Shown piece by piece: positions 5,742 to 12,673 of a stretch of 16,173 nt of DNA. Under the pieces are notes generated by a model, which had not been told where the DNA came from, ran no database searches, and saw only the letters and a list, made by a program, of their open reading frames with translations. Made by a program: the position numbers and the translations under genes. This DNA comes from Pyrodictium sp. (GTDB taxonomy: Archaea > Thermoproteota > Thermoprotei_A > Sulfolobales > Pyrodictiaceae). The stretch's first letter is position 1. Each line of letters starts with the position of its first letter. The DNA is taken from contig DQUB01000037.1 of assembly GCA_015662475.1 (NCBI GenBank), positions 1-16,173 of the forward strand, given 5' to 3'.

Positions 5742-7601
5742 ATTGGGGCAGAAAAGCAGCAAAATATCGTATTTCCCTATGAGAGTTTTAGACGTGGACA
5801 ACGCGAGGTTGCCGAAGCTGTACGTAAAGCTGTTGAGTTAGGACAATTGCTTGCAGTGCAGGCTCCTACAGGGTTTGGAAAGACTGCTGCTGTTATCTAC
5901 GGTCTTCTCCTAGCTAATGCTGATCGAGTACTCTATGTAGTTCGTACCAGAAACGAGATTGCTCCAGTCACGAAAGAGCTTGAAAAGTTTAAAGTTAACT
6001 ATACATTCCTGTATAGTGCTAGACGTATGTGCCCACTACTCCGTAGAAGCAATGGTGGAGAAATGCCTTCCATCGACGAGTTTTGGGAAAACTGTAAACT
6101 GGCAAGGTTAAAAGGCATCTGCAACTATTTCAACTCGCTATCAGAAGTAGATAAGGAGACCATCATTAACATTATCCGCGAGGGTGAAGGCGATCCCTTC
6201 AAAACCGTTAAACTGTTGATAGGGTATGGTCTATGCCCCTTCTTTGCATTAAAAAGCTTGGTTGACGACGTAAAATTTGTTGTGGCAACATACCCTTACC
6301 TCTTTAAGCGTCGTATTTTTGAAAGTGTATTTGAACCCCACGAATACAACGATTTCCACATAGTTGTCGACGAAGCGCATAGTCTAATAGAGGCACATAC
6401 CATGGTTGAGGAAAAGCTTAGAGTTAGAGATATTGAGGCTGCTCTCAAAGAAGTTAGAGAGTATGCGCCAGATTATGAGGGGGCGATCAAGGCTCTTAAA
6501 GAACTCTTAGACTATGTTCGTAGATTGAAAGCTGGAGATAGGCTTAGAAGAATAGATAAAACAGCCATAGTTGAAATCCTTGGAGATCCTCAAAACTGGA
6601 TAGATATTGCGACTGAAATTAGACTTGAGAAGGTCAAACAAGCTCTTGAAGAAGCACCTGAACAAGCAACACGTGTAAAGGTTGCAACAGCGCGTATTGC
6701 TGTTTTCGCTGAAGCGCTTATACAAGAAGAATCTCGCTTATACGTCTCTGTTGAAAAGAATGAGAAGATTCTCCACGTACTCCCCTGCACACCTTGTAGC
6801 GTTGTTGGAGAACCCCTTTCAAGAGCCAAATCAGCCATTCTTATGAGTGGCACCCTCCCTCCAGCCTCTTACATTCGCGATGTACTGTGTATAAAGAAGC
6901 AAATATCCGTCTACGATGTCGAAATGTTCCACGGCATTATACACTCACAGAAACAGTACTACACCATAGTGCTTGCAGACGTCTCCTCAAAATATACAAG
7001 TAGGACTAGGGAAATGTTCGACAAATATGCTGAGTATTTAAAGGCAACATATGAGCTTACAAAGGGTGTTATCTTAGCCGTTTACCCAAGCTACGAGTTT
7101 ATGCACAACATAGTATCTAGACTTCCACAAGACTACAACATGATTGTTGAAGGAAAAGAAACAACGATAAGCGAAGTACGTGAAATAGCGCTTAGCAGCG
7201 AAAGACTTCTCATAAACGCTATTGCAGGTGGCAAACTGTCAGAAGGAGTAGAACTTGTGGACGATAGAGGTAAAAGCCTAATAAAAGTTGTATTTGTTGC
7301 TGGCGTCCCCTACCCACAACCCGACGACCTTTTACTCGACTTTATCGAATGGCTTGAAGCTAAAGTAGGTAAAGACGACACAAACTACTATGTTTATACA
7401 GTAACAGCTGCTATTCGTGTAAAACAAGCTCTTGGGAGGGCGATTAGAGGGCCAGACGACAAAGCCATATACGTTTTAGGCGATAGGAGGTTTTTCCACC
7501 AGAGACTACGCGATTTGCTGAAAATCAAGTATAACCGTGTTGCACATAGTGTTGATGACTACAAGTCTATTTTAGAGAAAATAAGGTGGTTAAGAGAGTA
7601 G
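5742..7601 (+). CDS. xpd: XPD/Rad3-family 5'-3' DNA helicase with iron-sulfur cluster
   Basis: Superfamily 2 helicase that unwinds DNA 5' to 3' in repair. Counting 619 residues from an ATT at 5742: Q-motif-like FPYESFRRGQRE at about 11-22, Walker A APTGFGKT at 41-48, four iron-sulfur cysteines at 97, 118, 127 and 165, DEAH box at 210-213, motif III SGTLPP at 369-374, motif V SEGVEL at about 500-505 and motif VI QALGRAIR at 562-569. All key motifs are intact. The start is abnormal: the conserved N-terminus continues upstream of the first in-frame TTG (5847), which would delete the Q-motif region, yet no in-frame ATG, GTG or TTG exists. GGGAGGT at 5725-5731 points to ATT 5742, or to TTG 5743, which is one base out of frame. 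The 3' end overlaps the convergent cysteine synthase gene by 12 bases. Confidence 0.9.
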   Translation: MGAEKQQNIVFPYESFRRGQREVAEAVRKAVELGQLLAVQAPTGFGKTAAVIYGLLLANADRVLYVVRTRNEIAPVTKELEKFKVNYTFLYSARRMCPLLRRSNGGEMPSIDEFWENCKLARLKGICNYFNSLSEVDKETIINIIREGEGDPFKTVKLLIGYGLCPFFALKSLVDDVKFVVATYPYLFKRRIFESVFEPHEYNDFHIVVDEAHSLIEAHTMVEEKLRVRDIEAALKEVREYAPDYEGAIKALKELLDYVRRLKAGDRLRRIDKTAIVEILGDPQNWIDIATEIRLEKVKQALEEAPEQATRVKVATARIAVFAEALIQEESRLYVSVEKNEKILHVLPCTPCSVVGEPLSRAKSAILMSGTLPPASYIRDVLCIKKQISVYDVEMFHGIIHSQKQYYTIVLADVSSKYTSRTREMFDKYAEYLKATYELTKGVILAVYPSYEFMHNIVSRLPQDYNMIVEGKETTISEVREIALSSERLLINAIAGGKLSEGVELVDDRGKSLIKVVFVAGVPYPQPDDLLLDFIEWLEAKVGKDDTNYYVYTVTAAIRVKQALGRAIRGPDDKAIYVLGDRRFFHQRLRDLLKIKYNRVAHSVDDYKSILEKIRWLRE

Positions 7602-8498
7602 TTCTGGATAGCGAAGTATAGAGTCAGCTGCAATGGTTACAACTTTTCTTGCTTTAAAGAGTTCTAGAGCTCTTCTAACACCAACAATATTTGCACCTGA
7701 AGATAAGCCTGCCAATATGCCTTCTCTTCTGGCAAGCTCTTTAACAGCTTTTAAAGCTTCGTTGTAGCTCACCTCAACAATCTCATCAACATATTCATCG
7801 AACTCTCTACAGAGACCTGGCACAAAGCTTGTTATTAGACCTTCTATACGATCGCCCTTTCCAGGCCCTCCCTTGATAGCCGACCCTCTAGGAACAACAC
7901 CTACAACCTTAACACGGTTTCCAAGTTTTTCCTTGAGAAACCTCCCAACACCAGTTACAGTACCACAAGTTCCCATGCCCATGACAAAAAGGTCTACTTC
8001 ACCAAGCTGTCTCAGTATTTCAGGACCAGTAGTAGTATAGTGGGCCAAGTGGTTTGCCGGGTTATCATACTGGTTAAGCCAAACTCCACCAAGCTTCTCA
8101 GAAAGCTCGCTAGCAAGTTTCACATTTTCACCCTGCCTAGCATATACAATTTCAGCACCAAGACTCTTCAACACACCTATTTTCTGCCTAGACACCTGCT
8201 CTTCAACTACTATAACAGCCCTTAGACCAAGTCTAGCTGCAACCCAAGCAATAGATATAGCCGTATTTCCACTTGAAGCTTCTACAATCGTACCACCGGG
8301 ATATAGTAGCCCTTTCCGTATCGCATCTTCAACCATGAACAGTGCTATACGATCCTTATGACTGCCAGTAGGATTCATAAATTCAAGCTTCATATAGACC
8401 TCGACATTGCTGGGAAAAAGATTTCTAAGCCTTATAACAGGTGTATTGCCAACAACACGTTTCAACTCGGCAAGTTTTTCGAGAAGAGGGTTCGACAC
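7590..8498 (-). CDS. Cysteine synthase-family PLP enzyme (beta-replacing)
   Basis: Fold-type II pyridoxal-phosphate enzyme of the cysteine synthase/cystathionine beta-synthase family, probably making cysteine from an activated serine and sulfide; archaea may use O-phosphoserine or O-acetylserine, and the sequence does not decide which. The Schiff-base lysine is Lys48 in PTGSHKDR. The substrate-binding loop is SSGNTA (75-80). The phosphate-clamp region reads GMGTCGTVTG (174-183), where the usual GTGGT is GTCGT, placing a cysteine (Cys178) next to the cofactor phosphate. The C-terminal ADSILRYPELLS matches the usual DSxxRYLS region. It has 302 residues and no regulatory domain. It starts with GTG at 8498 (GGTG upstream) behind the TATA element at 8539-8549. 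Confidence 0.86.
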   Translation of the reverse strand: MSNPLLEKLAELKRVVGNTPVIRLRNLFPSNVEVYMKLEFMNPTGSHKDRIALFMVEDAIRKGLLYPGGTIVEASSGNTAISIAWVAARLGLRAVIVVEEQVSRQKIGVLKSLGAEIVYARQGENVKLASELSEKLGGVWLNQYDNPANHLAHYTTTGPEILRQLGEVDLFVMGMGTCGTVTGVGRFLKEKLGNRVKVVGVVPRGSAIKGGPGKGDRIEGLITSFVPGLCREFDEYVDEIVEVSYNEALKAVKELARREGILAGLSSGANIVGVRRALELFKARKVVTIAADSILRYPELLS

Positions 8499-8538
8499 AA
8501 TCGATCAACACCAAGGCCTAGAGAAGTGCCTACTAGCC

Positions 8539-8549
8539 CTATTAAAATG
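8539..8549. promoter_or_regulatory. Symmetric TATA element serving the cysteine synthase gene and possibly the structured RNA
   Basis: CTATTAAAATG on plus and CATTTTAATAG on minus. On minus it predicts a transcript start near 8519, about 20 nt before the GTG at 8498. On plus it predicts a start near 8570, exactly where the first hairpin domain (8570-8656) begins. Confidence 0.45.
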
Positions 8550-8569
8550 TTGAGATGAGTCAACAAGTT

Positions 8570-8656
8570 GTATGATACGGCCGGGAGTGACCCGCCCCCT
8601 GCCCATCTGTCCCCGACGACACGGGGCTTAGTAGCAGGGGACCGGGGCCGTTATAC
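8570..8656 (+). ncRNA. Candidate structured RNA with a closed multi-branch fold
   Basis: Nested complementary blocks suggest one closed domain. GTAT 8570-8573 pairs with ATAC 8653-8656 and ACGGCC 8577-8582 with GGCCGT 8646-8651. Inside are hairpin GGG-AGTGA-CCC (8583-8593) and stem CCCCTGC 8596-8602 with GCAGGGG 8634-8640, seven perfect pairs. The latter encloses an internal loop (CCATCTGT facing CTTAGTA) and hairpin CCCCG-ACGACA-CGGGG (8611-8626). The internal loop between two stems resembles an H/ACA guide pocket, but the 3' box would be ACC instead of ACA and there is no kink-turn. The strand is uncertain: the TATA element at 8539-8549 fits plus, while TTTAAAAAG at about 8674-8682 would fit a minus transcript starting near 8654. 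Not tRNA-like. The function is unknown. Confidence 0.5.
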
Positions 8657-8712
8657 GAGAAAAGTACGACTTCTTTAAAAAGCGTTGTTCCCACCTTAAA
8701 CGGCAAAAATAG

Positions 8713-8791
8713 GGTTTGGGGCTCGGTTGCGCCGGCCCAACCACACGGTTTAAAGAATTGTTTTCGGTTTAACCCCGCGGTAATCGGGGTT
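8713..8791. other. Two further GC-rich hairpins downstream of the first structured domain
   Basis: The first hairpin has GGTT 8713-8716 with AACC 8739-8742, GGGC 8719-8722 with GCCC 8735-8738 and CGG 8724-8726 with CCG 8732-8734 around a TTGCG loop, followed at once by ACA (8743-8745) on plus. The second is AACCCCG 8771-8777 with CGGGGTT 8785-8791, seven perfect pairs around a 7-base loop. Two nearly complementary segments, TTAAACGGCAAAA (about 8696-8708) and TTTTCGGTTTAA (8761-8772), could enclose the first hairpin. They may be part of the same RNA as 8570-8656, separate RNAs, or terminator-like hairpins; the sequence does not decide. Confidence 0.4.
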
Positions 8792-8805
8792 CTTCCTCAT
8801 AGCCC

Positions 8806-8851
8806 AGTAGGAGTTTTAGTAGACTTCATCTTAAAGTTTTAGTAGGAGTTT
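8806..8851. repeat. Short direct repeats downstream of the KaiC-like gene
   Basis: AGTAGGAGTTT occurs at 8806-8816 and 8841-8851, and AGTTTTAGTAG at 8812-8822 and 8835-8845. The two repeat pairs interlock within 46 bases. They are in the 3' flank of the minus-strand KaiC-like gene. Function unknown; possibly remnants of local duplication. Confidence 0.45.
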
Positions 8852-8872
8852 GCGCGAGAGATTGTGTTTTGT

Positions 8873-9658
8873 TTACGTGCCTGAAACCTCTTCTTCAATA
8901 ATTCCTCTTCTTGTTACCCTCAATACTTTGTTGTGGTGAACAACTATACCTTTATCTGTTATCTCGAATGGATGGCGTCTCATGCTGTGTTTCGTACCTC
9001 TCATCTTCCAGACTATCAAGCTTCTCTTCAATTCACCCTCTATCTCATCGAGATCTAGCCTGATAATACCATCAGCTGCATGCTCAACACCAGGTCCTCC
9101 AAATCCTCTCTCTGTCACTGACACCTGGCTTACAAGAATACTCGTACAACCTAAACCGCTTAAAACCCTCTTAAGCATCATTACTACACTTCTTGCTACA
9201 CTAGGCTTTGTAAGATACAATGTTGAGACAGAGTCTATAACACATCGTTGAGCACCAACATCTCTTATAGCTTCTTTTAACACGTCAATTAGCAGACCAA
9301 CATCTGTAGGATCTCTTACAACATAACGCTCTCTCTTTGCTGCCTCACCCACACCACCAGTAAAGGCGTCAATAATAGCAAATGTTCCTTCTTTCTCGTA
9401 CGGTCTCACATCCCAACCGAATTGTGACATGTTTATCCTAACTTGCACTGGATGTTCCTCTAGAGCTACGTAGATTCCCGGTTCGCCCATTTGAAGGCCA
9501 TTCCAAAGGTATTGCTGGCTAAAGATGGTTTTACCAGTGCCTGGACCACCACTCAACAACACAACATTCCTCTTTGGTATACCGCCATTGAGTATTTCAT
9601 CCATACCAGGTATGCCTGTCTTGACTCTCTCAACAGGCATAACTGCTTGCACCAGCAT
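8873..9658 (-). CDS. KaiC-like RecA-superfamily ATPase, single domain
   Basis: A single KaiC domain of 261 residues; archaeal members are soluble ATPases, some shown to be kinases or phosphorylation-network partners, most without known function. It shows the N-terminal TGIPGMDEILNGGIPKRN, Walker A GGPGTGKT (37-44), paired glutamates in YVALEEHP (Glu67, Glu68), Walker B CVIDS (139-143) and a late VWKMRGTKHS segment typical of KaiC domains. Single-domain, so it is not the double-domain cyanobacterial clock protein. ATG at 9658 lies about 26 nt from the TATA centre (GTTTATATAGG), so the transcript probably starts at or next to the start codon (leaderless). A second ATG at codon 7 is possible. 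The neighbours (MFS permease, structured region) do not define its task. Confidence 0.88.
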   Translation of the reverse strand: MLVQAVMPVERVKTGIPGMDEILNGGIPKRNVVLLSGGPGTGKTIFSQQYLWNGLQMGEPGIYVALEEHPVQVRINMSQFGWDVRPYEKEGTFAIIDAFTGGVGEAAKRERYVVRDPTDVGLLIDVLKEAIRDVGAQRCVIDSVSTLYLTKPSVARSVVMMLKRVLSGLGCTSILVSQVSVTERGFGGPGVEHAADGIIRLDLDEIEGELKRSLIVWKMRGTKHSMRRHPFEITDKGIVVHHNKVLRVTRRGIIEEEVSGT

Positions 9659-9680
9659 AATTTAGTTTGTAAACTCTACC

Positions 9681-9689
9681 TATATAAAC
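9681..9689 (-). promoter_or_regulatory. Strong TATA box for leaderless transcription of the KaiC-like gene
   Basis: The minus strand reads GTTTATATAGG, close to the archaeal TATA consensus. Its centre near 9685 places the transcript start near 9660, two bases from the ATG at 9658. No ribosome binding site is visible before that ATG, as expected for a leaderless message. Confidence 0.6.
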
Positions 9690-9713
9690 ATCTAGTAAGG
9701 CTACTTCAAGTCT

Positions 9714-10886
9714 CTAAACACCTTGCAACTTTCTCTCGCATACCAGTACGATGACGATGAGTAGCAAACTCATTATGGGGTAGAGTAGTAGTGGGCCTTT
9801 TGGACCAAGATTTTGCAACTCTACATAGATGAAACCAGACATTACCCCCATAACCGAAACACCTACACCACTTGCAGCATTGGATAGAGCTAGTGCACCG
9901 CTAACATTCTGGTCGCCTCCAAGCTTTACCGAGTAGCTTCTAGCAACTCCAAGAAGAGCTGAAACTATTGCAACATACGTTCCAATACCTATCACTGCTA
10001 ACAACTCATTTACAAAACCTATTAGTGATGCTAAGAACATTATCGTTAAACCTATCAACATAAGCAGCTCTTCACTATAACGTTTTGCTAACTTGGCAAT
10101 CAAAAGACCTATACCAGCCGCTGCTAGATCAGCTATAGCGTAGATTACTCCAAGCAACTTCTTCTCAATACCAACAACCTCCCAGATGACAAGATAGCTG
10201 TACTCAGCTCCAATACCAGCTAGAAAACCATACATTAGCGAGAAGAGGGTGACAGGAATGGCACCTCTAAAGGTTATCCCTACTCTGCGTTGTTCAGGAG
10301 GAATACACGAGCTTCGATAACCGGATACCAGCCCTACAAATGCCACCGCTGATGCTACTGTATAGAAGATTGAGGCTACTATGATTTTAAAAGTAATGTC
10401 TTCTCCAAGCATTGTGTATAAGATGTAGCCGTTGACAAGTCCTAGACCGCCAAGACTTGTATAGAGGGTCAGGTACGCTGTTCTCCTAGAACCTGCGGAC
10501 ACAGCCACTATGCTTTGAAGTAATGGCCACATAAGCCCTGCAGCAAACCCTTGAAAGAATGCTAGCACAAGTATCATGATAGGGAATTGTGAAAAAGAAT
10601 AGTAGTAAATTATTAGGGAAATTATGAGAGCACTTAATGGTTGTATTATTGACTCAAAACATTTAACAACATTGACAATGTATATTCCTCCAACTAGACT
10701 GCCTAATGTTCTCCCGAGGAGAAGTAATGATCCGAAACCTGTAACGAGATGAGCTGGTGCATCCAACTCATATCTTAATTTTGCGGCTATACTTGGACGT
10801 AGCAACGAAAAACCACTAGTTGCAAAAAACGCTTGTATTATTGCTAGTGCTAAGATCTTTCTAGCACTGCTCTGCACCAACTTCAC
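9714..10886 (-). CDS. Major facilitator superfamily permease
   Basis: A 390-residue integral membrane protein with about 12 predicted hydrophobic segments in two halves. The central cytoplasmic loop (about residues 193-208) carries the charged SGYRSSCIPPEQRRVGITFR stretch. Typical MFS traits are LLLLGRTLGSLVGG after the second helix (a loose version of motif A), FFQGFAAGLMWPLLQ in the fourth helix region, and the second-half SGALALSNAASGVGVSVMG. The substrate cannot be read from the sequence. It starts with GTG at 10886 behind a TATA box shared with the divergent unknown gene. The 3' end is 55 bases from the KaiC-like start. Confidence 0.85.
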   Translation of the reverse strand: MKLVQSSARKILALAIIQAFFATSGFSLLRPSIAAKLRYELDAPAHLVTGFGSLLLLGRTLGSLVGGIYIVNVVKCFESIIQPLSALIISLIIYYYSFSQFPIMILVLAFFQGFAAGLMWPLLQSIVAVSAGSRRTAYLTLYTSLGGLGLVNGYILYTMLGEDITFKIIVASIFYTVASAVAFVGLVSGYRSSCIPPEQRRVGITFRGAIPVTLFSLMYGFLAGIGAEYSYLVIWEVVGIEKKLLGVIYAIADLAAAGIGLLIAKLAKRYSEELLMLIGLTIMFLASLIGFVNELLAVIGIGTYVAIVSALLGVARSYSVKLGGDQNVSGALALSNAASGVGVSVMGVMSGFIYVELQNLGPKGPLLLYPIMSLLLIVIVLVCERKLQGV

Positions 10887-10914
10887 GAGACCTTTTGCAA
10901 CCTAAACTCCGATT

Positions 10915-10924
10915 CATATAAATT
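10915..10924. promoter_or_regulatory. TATA box in the divergent MFS/unknown-protein promoter region
   Basis: CATATAAATT reads as TATA-like on both strands. On minus it predicts a transcript start near 10894, 8 nt before the GTG of the MFS gene. On plus it predicts a start near 10944, which falls inside the frame if the unknown gene is started at the TTG at 10935. Confidence 0.5.
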
Positions 10925-10934
10925 CCTCAATCTC

Positions 10935-11450
10935 TTGTTTGGGTGTCGGGAAAAGCGTGGAACTAGTTTAACAGCTACAGAGTTTAGAGAGTTGATGGAG
11001 AAACTTGGTTTTCGGGTTGAAAATGCGTTAGAAAAGCCTCCACAGGCTGTATGGAGCTACGAAATTATCTCTCCACCTCCGCTTGCCGTTAGACTTAGAG
11101 CTTTTATGTTAAATACTAACGTGCTGGTACTCGGTATAGGTGTTAAGTTTTCACCGGAACACCAACAATCTATACAATCGCTTGAGACTAAAGAGAAGCT
11201 ACGACTTTCATCTAGAATTATACTAGAGGTGCTTAGGATATGTCCATATTGTCGTATAGCAGTGCAACCAGCACTAGATAATCCAGAGGCTGTCATTGCT
11301 GAAATCCATAGGCTACTAACAGACTGTAATAAAGCAGTTATAGCAGAGGATGTGGTAAGACTTGTCAATGTCTATATTGCGATAAACGCTGTCTTATGGG
11401 ACTACTTTCCACATGTTGTCAGTACGGGTAGACCGCAACCGTACATGTAA
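10935..11450 (+). CDS. Unknown archaeal protein, about 150-171 residues
   Basis: I do not recognise this protein with certainty. It has an N-terminal helix FRELMEKLGFRVENALEKPP, a strand QAVWSYEIISPPPLAVRLRA, then VLVLGIGVKFSPEHQQSIQS followed by a long helix, and a CPYC pair (RICPYCRI). The VGIGVKFSPEHQ pattern with an N-terminal helix recalls small archaeal families such as DUF2299, but this is a weak resemblance. There is no signal peptide or membrane segment. The start is uncertain: TTG 10935 gives 171 residues but lies before the transcript start predicted from the shared TATA box; TTG 10992 or ATG 10995 would lose the first helix. The gene is divergent from the MFS permease and convergent with the phosphatase, with one base between stops. 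Confidence 0.65.
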   Translation: MFGCREKRGTSLTATEFRELMEKLGFRVENALEKPPQAVWSYEIISPPPLAVRLRAFMLNTNVLVLGIGVKFSPEHQQSIQSLETKEKLRLSSRIILEVLRICPYCRIAVQPALDNPEAVIAEIHRLLTDCNKAVIAEDVVRLVNVYIAINAVLWDYFPHVVSTGRPQPYM

Positions 11451-11451
11451 A

Positions 11452-11943
11452 CTAGGCTTGTCTTAGTAGAATACCTCTGTAGAACTTTTCAAACATTTCA
11501 ATAAATAGGATTTGTTCATCTGTAAAGCTGGCATAGGGATTTGCTCTTCTAACCATACTCACAGCTTCTTCTAATTTTAAACCCTTTGCAATGAGATAGG
11601 CTGCGATTAATGTTGGACTTCTACCTACTCCTCCATAGCAATGAAAAAGTGATTTAGCGCCTAATTTTTCCAGGCGGTATACATGCCTAAAGACTTTAAT
11701 TGCATCATCTGGGTCTGGAGCACCACCATCTGGTGTTGGAAGCCATGAATAGCCCATACCATGCACACTTAATGTTTCAAAGTAGGTTTCTATGTTAGGC
11801 CAGTAATCGTATACCTCATGAGATTCGACTAGGACAACAACATGTACAACTCCTTTTTTCGCTAACCGACGCACAGTACAAGGTGATGGTAAACCACATC
11901 CTGCTAGACGATCTGTAACCCAGTATGGACACGTTACACCCAT
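11452..11943 (-). CDS. Small protein tyrosine/dual-specificity phosphatase
   Basis: Cysteine-dependent phosphatase of 163 residues, similar in size and layout to the single-domain archaeal PTPs (for example the Sulfolobus PTP). The P-loop is HCYGGVGRS with catalytic Cys102 and phosphate-binding Arg108 (HCX5R). The likely general acid is Asp72 in LPTPDGGAPDPDD, in place of a WPD loop. It starts NYWVT-like (CPYWVTDRLAGCGLP), as in archaeal members. It probably removes phosphate from Tyr or Ser/Thr of cellular proteins; the substrates are unknown. ATG at 11943 has AAAGGTG 6 nt upstream. It faces the unknown gene tail to tail and is divergent from the DUF84 gene. Confidence 0.9.
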   Translation of the reverse strand: MGVTCPYWVTDRLAGCGLPSPCTVRRLAKKGVVHVVVLVESHEVYDYWPNIETYFETLSVHGMGYSWLPTPDGGAPDPDDAIKVFRHVYRLEKLGAKSLFHCYGGVGRSPTLIAAYLIAKGLKLEEAVSMVRRANPYASFTDEQILFIEMFEKFYRGILLRQA

Positions 11944-11965
11944 CTAACACACCTTTCCATTGTAG

Positions 11966-11997
11966 CTATTATTAGGCTATGTATGCAAGCTTTAAAC
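11966..11997. promoter_or_regulatory. Divergent promoter region between the phosphatase and the DUF84 gene
   Basis: Two TATA-like boxes stand in tandem. CTATTATTAGG (11966-11976) predicts a plus-strand start near 11996 for the DUF84 gene. GTTTAAAGC on minus (about 11989-11997) predicts a start near 11968 for the phosphatase, leaving a leader that carries its AAAGGTG site. The crossed arrangement means the two genes may compete for transcription factors. Confidence 0.4.
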
Positions 11998-12013
11998 TAT
12001 CATGGGGTGTGGT

Positions 12014-12631
12014 ATGGAGAAGTGTGTTGTTGCTCTTGGAAGCAAAAATCCTGTCAAAGTCTATGCTGTCTCTCGTATAATGCGACTGCTCTGTAACCCT
12101 CAAGTTGTAGCTGTTGATGTTCCAAGTGGCGTTAATGCACAACCATGTGGTCTAGCTGAAACCCTGCTTGGAGCCTTAAATAGGGCTAGCCAGGCTATAG
12201 CAAGTGTCAACAATGCTGAGTATGGGGTGGGTATAGAGGCTGGCATATTCTCAATAGGTGATCTAGTATTAGACTTACAAGTTGCTGTAATTGTTGATAG
12301 GAGTGAGCGTGTGAGTATAGGGTTTAGCCAAGCTTTTATGGTTCCAAATGAGTGGGTTGACGAACTGATCAAGGGTGTTGAACTAGCCGAAATCGCTTCC
12401 AAAACACTGTCACGTCCGAATATAGGGAGAAGATTGGGTCTCATAGGCTATTTGACACAGGGGCTCATAACGAGAACTATGCTTTCTGAATCAGCTCTTA
12501 TCATGGCTTTAGTACCACGATTGAATTCTCCTCTCTACAAGTTGCCTTGCCTAGATAAACTTCGAGCAAAACTTTTAGAGGTGGTGAAAAGTGATGTTAC
12601 GTGTCCTCGCACCTACTTAAACGCAAAATAG
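12014..12631 (+). CDS. DUF84 family nucleoside triphosphatase (inosine/xanthosine triphosphatase, YjjX-like)
   Basis: Family known to hydrolyse non-canonical nucleotides such as ITP and XTP, keeping deaminated purines out of DNA and RNA. The motifs seen are the N-terminal VALGSKNPVKVYAV, VPSGVNAQPCGLAETLLGAL in the middle, and GVGIEAGIF, the acidic metal-binding region. At about 205 residues it is slightly longer than the usual length of about 170-190. I prefer ATG 12014: MEKCVVALGSKNP is the normal family start and GGTG (12006-12009) lies just before it; ATG 12002 would add four residues. The gene is followed after 42 nt by htpX and may be cotranscribed with it. Confidence 0.85.
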   Translation: MEKCVVALGSKNPVKVYAVSRIMRLLCNPQVVAVDVPSGVNAQPCGLAETLLGALNRASQAIASVNNAEYGVGIEAGIFSIGDLVLDLQVAVIVDRSERVSIGFSQAFMVPNEWVDELIKGVELAEIASKTLSRPNIGRRLGLIGYLTQGLITRTMLSESALIMALVPRLNSPLYKLPCLDKLRAKLLEVVKSDVTCPRTYLNAK

Positions 12632-12673
12632 CCCCCTACACATGACAAGCTCTTTGCTGGGTGGTAAAAGGGA

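Larger units (their letters stand above)
8499..8872. other. 374-base gene-free, GC-rich structured intergenic region
   Basis: No plausible reading frame on either strand. The part from about 8575 to 8800 is much richer in G and C than the flanking genes and contains several perfect hairpins and TTTAAA-like boxes. In an AT-leaning hyperthermophile genome, GC-rich islands of this kind usually mark stable RNAs. I tested it by eye for tRNA, 5S rRNA, SRP RNA and RNase P RNA signatures and found none convincing. Individual parts are listed separately. Confidence 0.7.

Noticed and set aside
8570..8872. SRP RNA or RNase P RNA in the GC-rich region
   Set aside because: The conserved SRP helix 8 segment, the Alu UGUAA element, and RNase P conserved regions CR-I, CR-IV and CR-V could not be found on either strand, and the ends do not pair over the full length.
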